Shown here in pieces: positions 63,609-64,000 of a DNA stretch of 64,000 nt. The translations under genes were made by a program, and so were the position numbers. Under the pieces are notes generated by a model. The model searched no databases, was not told the origin of the DNA, and worked only from the letters and a program-made list of their open reading frames with translations. This DNA is from CAVPCY01 sp963770765 (GTDB lineage: Bacteria; Actinomycetota; Coriobacteriia; Anaerosomatales; PHET01), in contig CAVYQS010000009.1 in assembly GCA_963770765.1 (NCBI GenBank), positions 7,420 to 71,419 of the forward strand. Reading direction: 5' to 3'. Within the stretch, counting starts at the first letter, position 1. Every line of letters begins with the position of its first letter.

Positions 63609-64000
63609 ATGGCTCCGGGGGAACGCGTACGCCGATCGACAACACTCTACGACACCACGCTTCGCGACGGCACCCAGCGCGAAGGGTTGTCGCTCTCGGT
63701 CGAGGATAAGCTGCGGATCGCGGCCAAGCTCGATCTTCTCGGCGTGCACTACATCGAGGGAGGGTTCCCGGGCTCCAACCCCAAAGACATCGAGTTCTTC
63801 GAGCGGGCCGCGACCTCACGCTCGAGCAGGCCGTCATCTCGGCCTTCGGCACGACTCGGCGCAAAGACACCGCCGCCGAGGACGACCCGGGCTTGCAGGC
63901 CCTGCTCGATACAGGCTGCCCTGCGCTGTGCGTCTTCGGCAAGGCGTGGGACGTCCACGTCACGGAGACGCTTCAGACGACCCTTGCGGAGAACGTCGCG
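63609..64000 (+). CDS. cimA: Citramalate synthase, 5' part, with a frameshift
   Basis: ATG 63609 after GGGAGGCGGG. TLYDTTLRDGTQREGLSLSV is the CimA-type version of the HMG-CoA-lyase-like catalytic start, and YIEGGFPGSNPKD is typical of CimA. One base is missing near 63812 (GCCGCGACCTC for an expected GCCGCCGACCTC). After repair the frame reads DLTLEQAVISAFGTTRRK and runs to the window end. CimA makes citramalate from pyruvate and acetyl-CoA, feeding LeuCD and LeuB in threonine-independent isoleucine synthesis. This ties it to the leu genes of the window. Confidence 0.85.
   Translation, partial: MAPGERVRRSTTLYDTTLRDGTQREGLSLSVEDKLRIAAKLDLLGVHYIEGGFPGSNPKDIEFFERAATSRSSRPSSRPSARLGAKTPPPRTTRACRPCSIQAALRCASSARRGTSTSRRRFRRPLRRTS

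Noticed and set aside
1..64000. Mobile element, CRISPR array, tRNA or rRNA
   Set aside because: Looked for transposase or integrase motifs, regularly spaced short repeats, and tRNA-like cloverleaf ends; none could be supported.

Overview
The window is high-GC DNA with many GTG starts and tight ATGA/GTGA stop-start overlaps. It combines anaerobe-type respiration genes (12- to 16-heme c-type cytochromes) with leucine and isoleucine biosynthesis and surface-polysaccharide genes. This best fits an anaerobic, deep-branching actinobacterium of the Coriobacteriia type (OPB41/Anaerosomatales-like). That placement is inferred from gene content and style; there is no rRNA or other marker here to prove it. 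I saw no tRNA, rRNA, CRISPR array, transposase or integrase.

Layout. 1-2545: tail of a cytochrome, a terminator, then an overlapping pair of membrane-anchored 12-heme cytochromes. 2546-5250: a 16-heme secreted cytochrome with Ig-like tail, its own promoter and a structured leader. 5278-11672: a copy of the leuA leader driving two membrane glycosyltransferase-type genes, then the true leuA leader and leuA, then two glycosyltransferases. 11726-21460: leuC, a 16-heme cytochrome, a second frameshifted leuC, and two more frameshifted giant cytochromes. 21581-39867: surface polysaccharide genes on both strands (glycosyltransferases, flippase, GtrA, methyltransferases, deacetylase, two radical-SAM proteins, O-antigen ligase). 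40110-45843: a TPR protein, an NHL beta-propeller, a stand-alone hexaheme cytochrome and a second 12-heme cytochrome pair. 47408-52877: a Pgl-like operon for a bacillosamine-type sugar and its transfer. 52970-56254: a copied leuD leader with a membrane protein, then leuD-leuB. 56080-64000: a methyltransferase, exosortase module 1, ilvE, O-antigen ligase, exosortase module 2, a candidate sorted surface protein and the start of cimA.

Two themes run through the window. First, leuA, leuC, leuD, leuB, ilvE and cimA all lie on the + strand in pathway-like order but are spread over about 56 kb, with cytochrome and cell-surface cargo between them. Several cargo blocks are bracketed by direct repeats of a leu gene or its leader, or themselves occur twice. 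Second, one hexaheme cytochrome module occurs five times: alone at 42359 and inside four giant cytochromes. Three copies are almost identical in DNA, and one gene is a mosaic of the others.

Frameshifts are frequent and concentrated in repeated genes. The amino-acid sequence between breaks stays well conserved, so many breaks probably are assembly or read errors rather than old pseudogenes. Genes broken this way are labelled pseudogene only to signal the broken frame.
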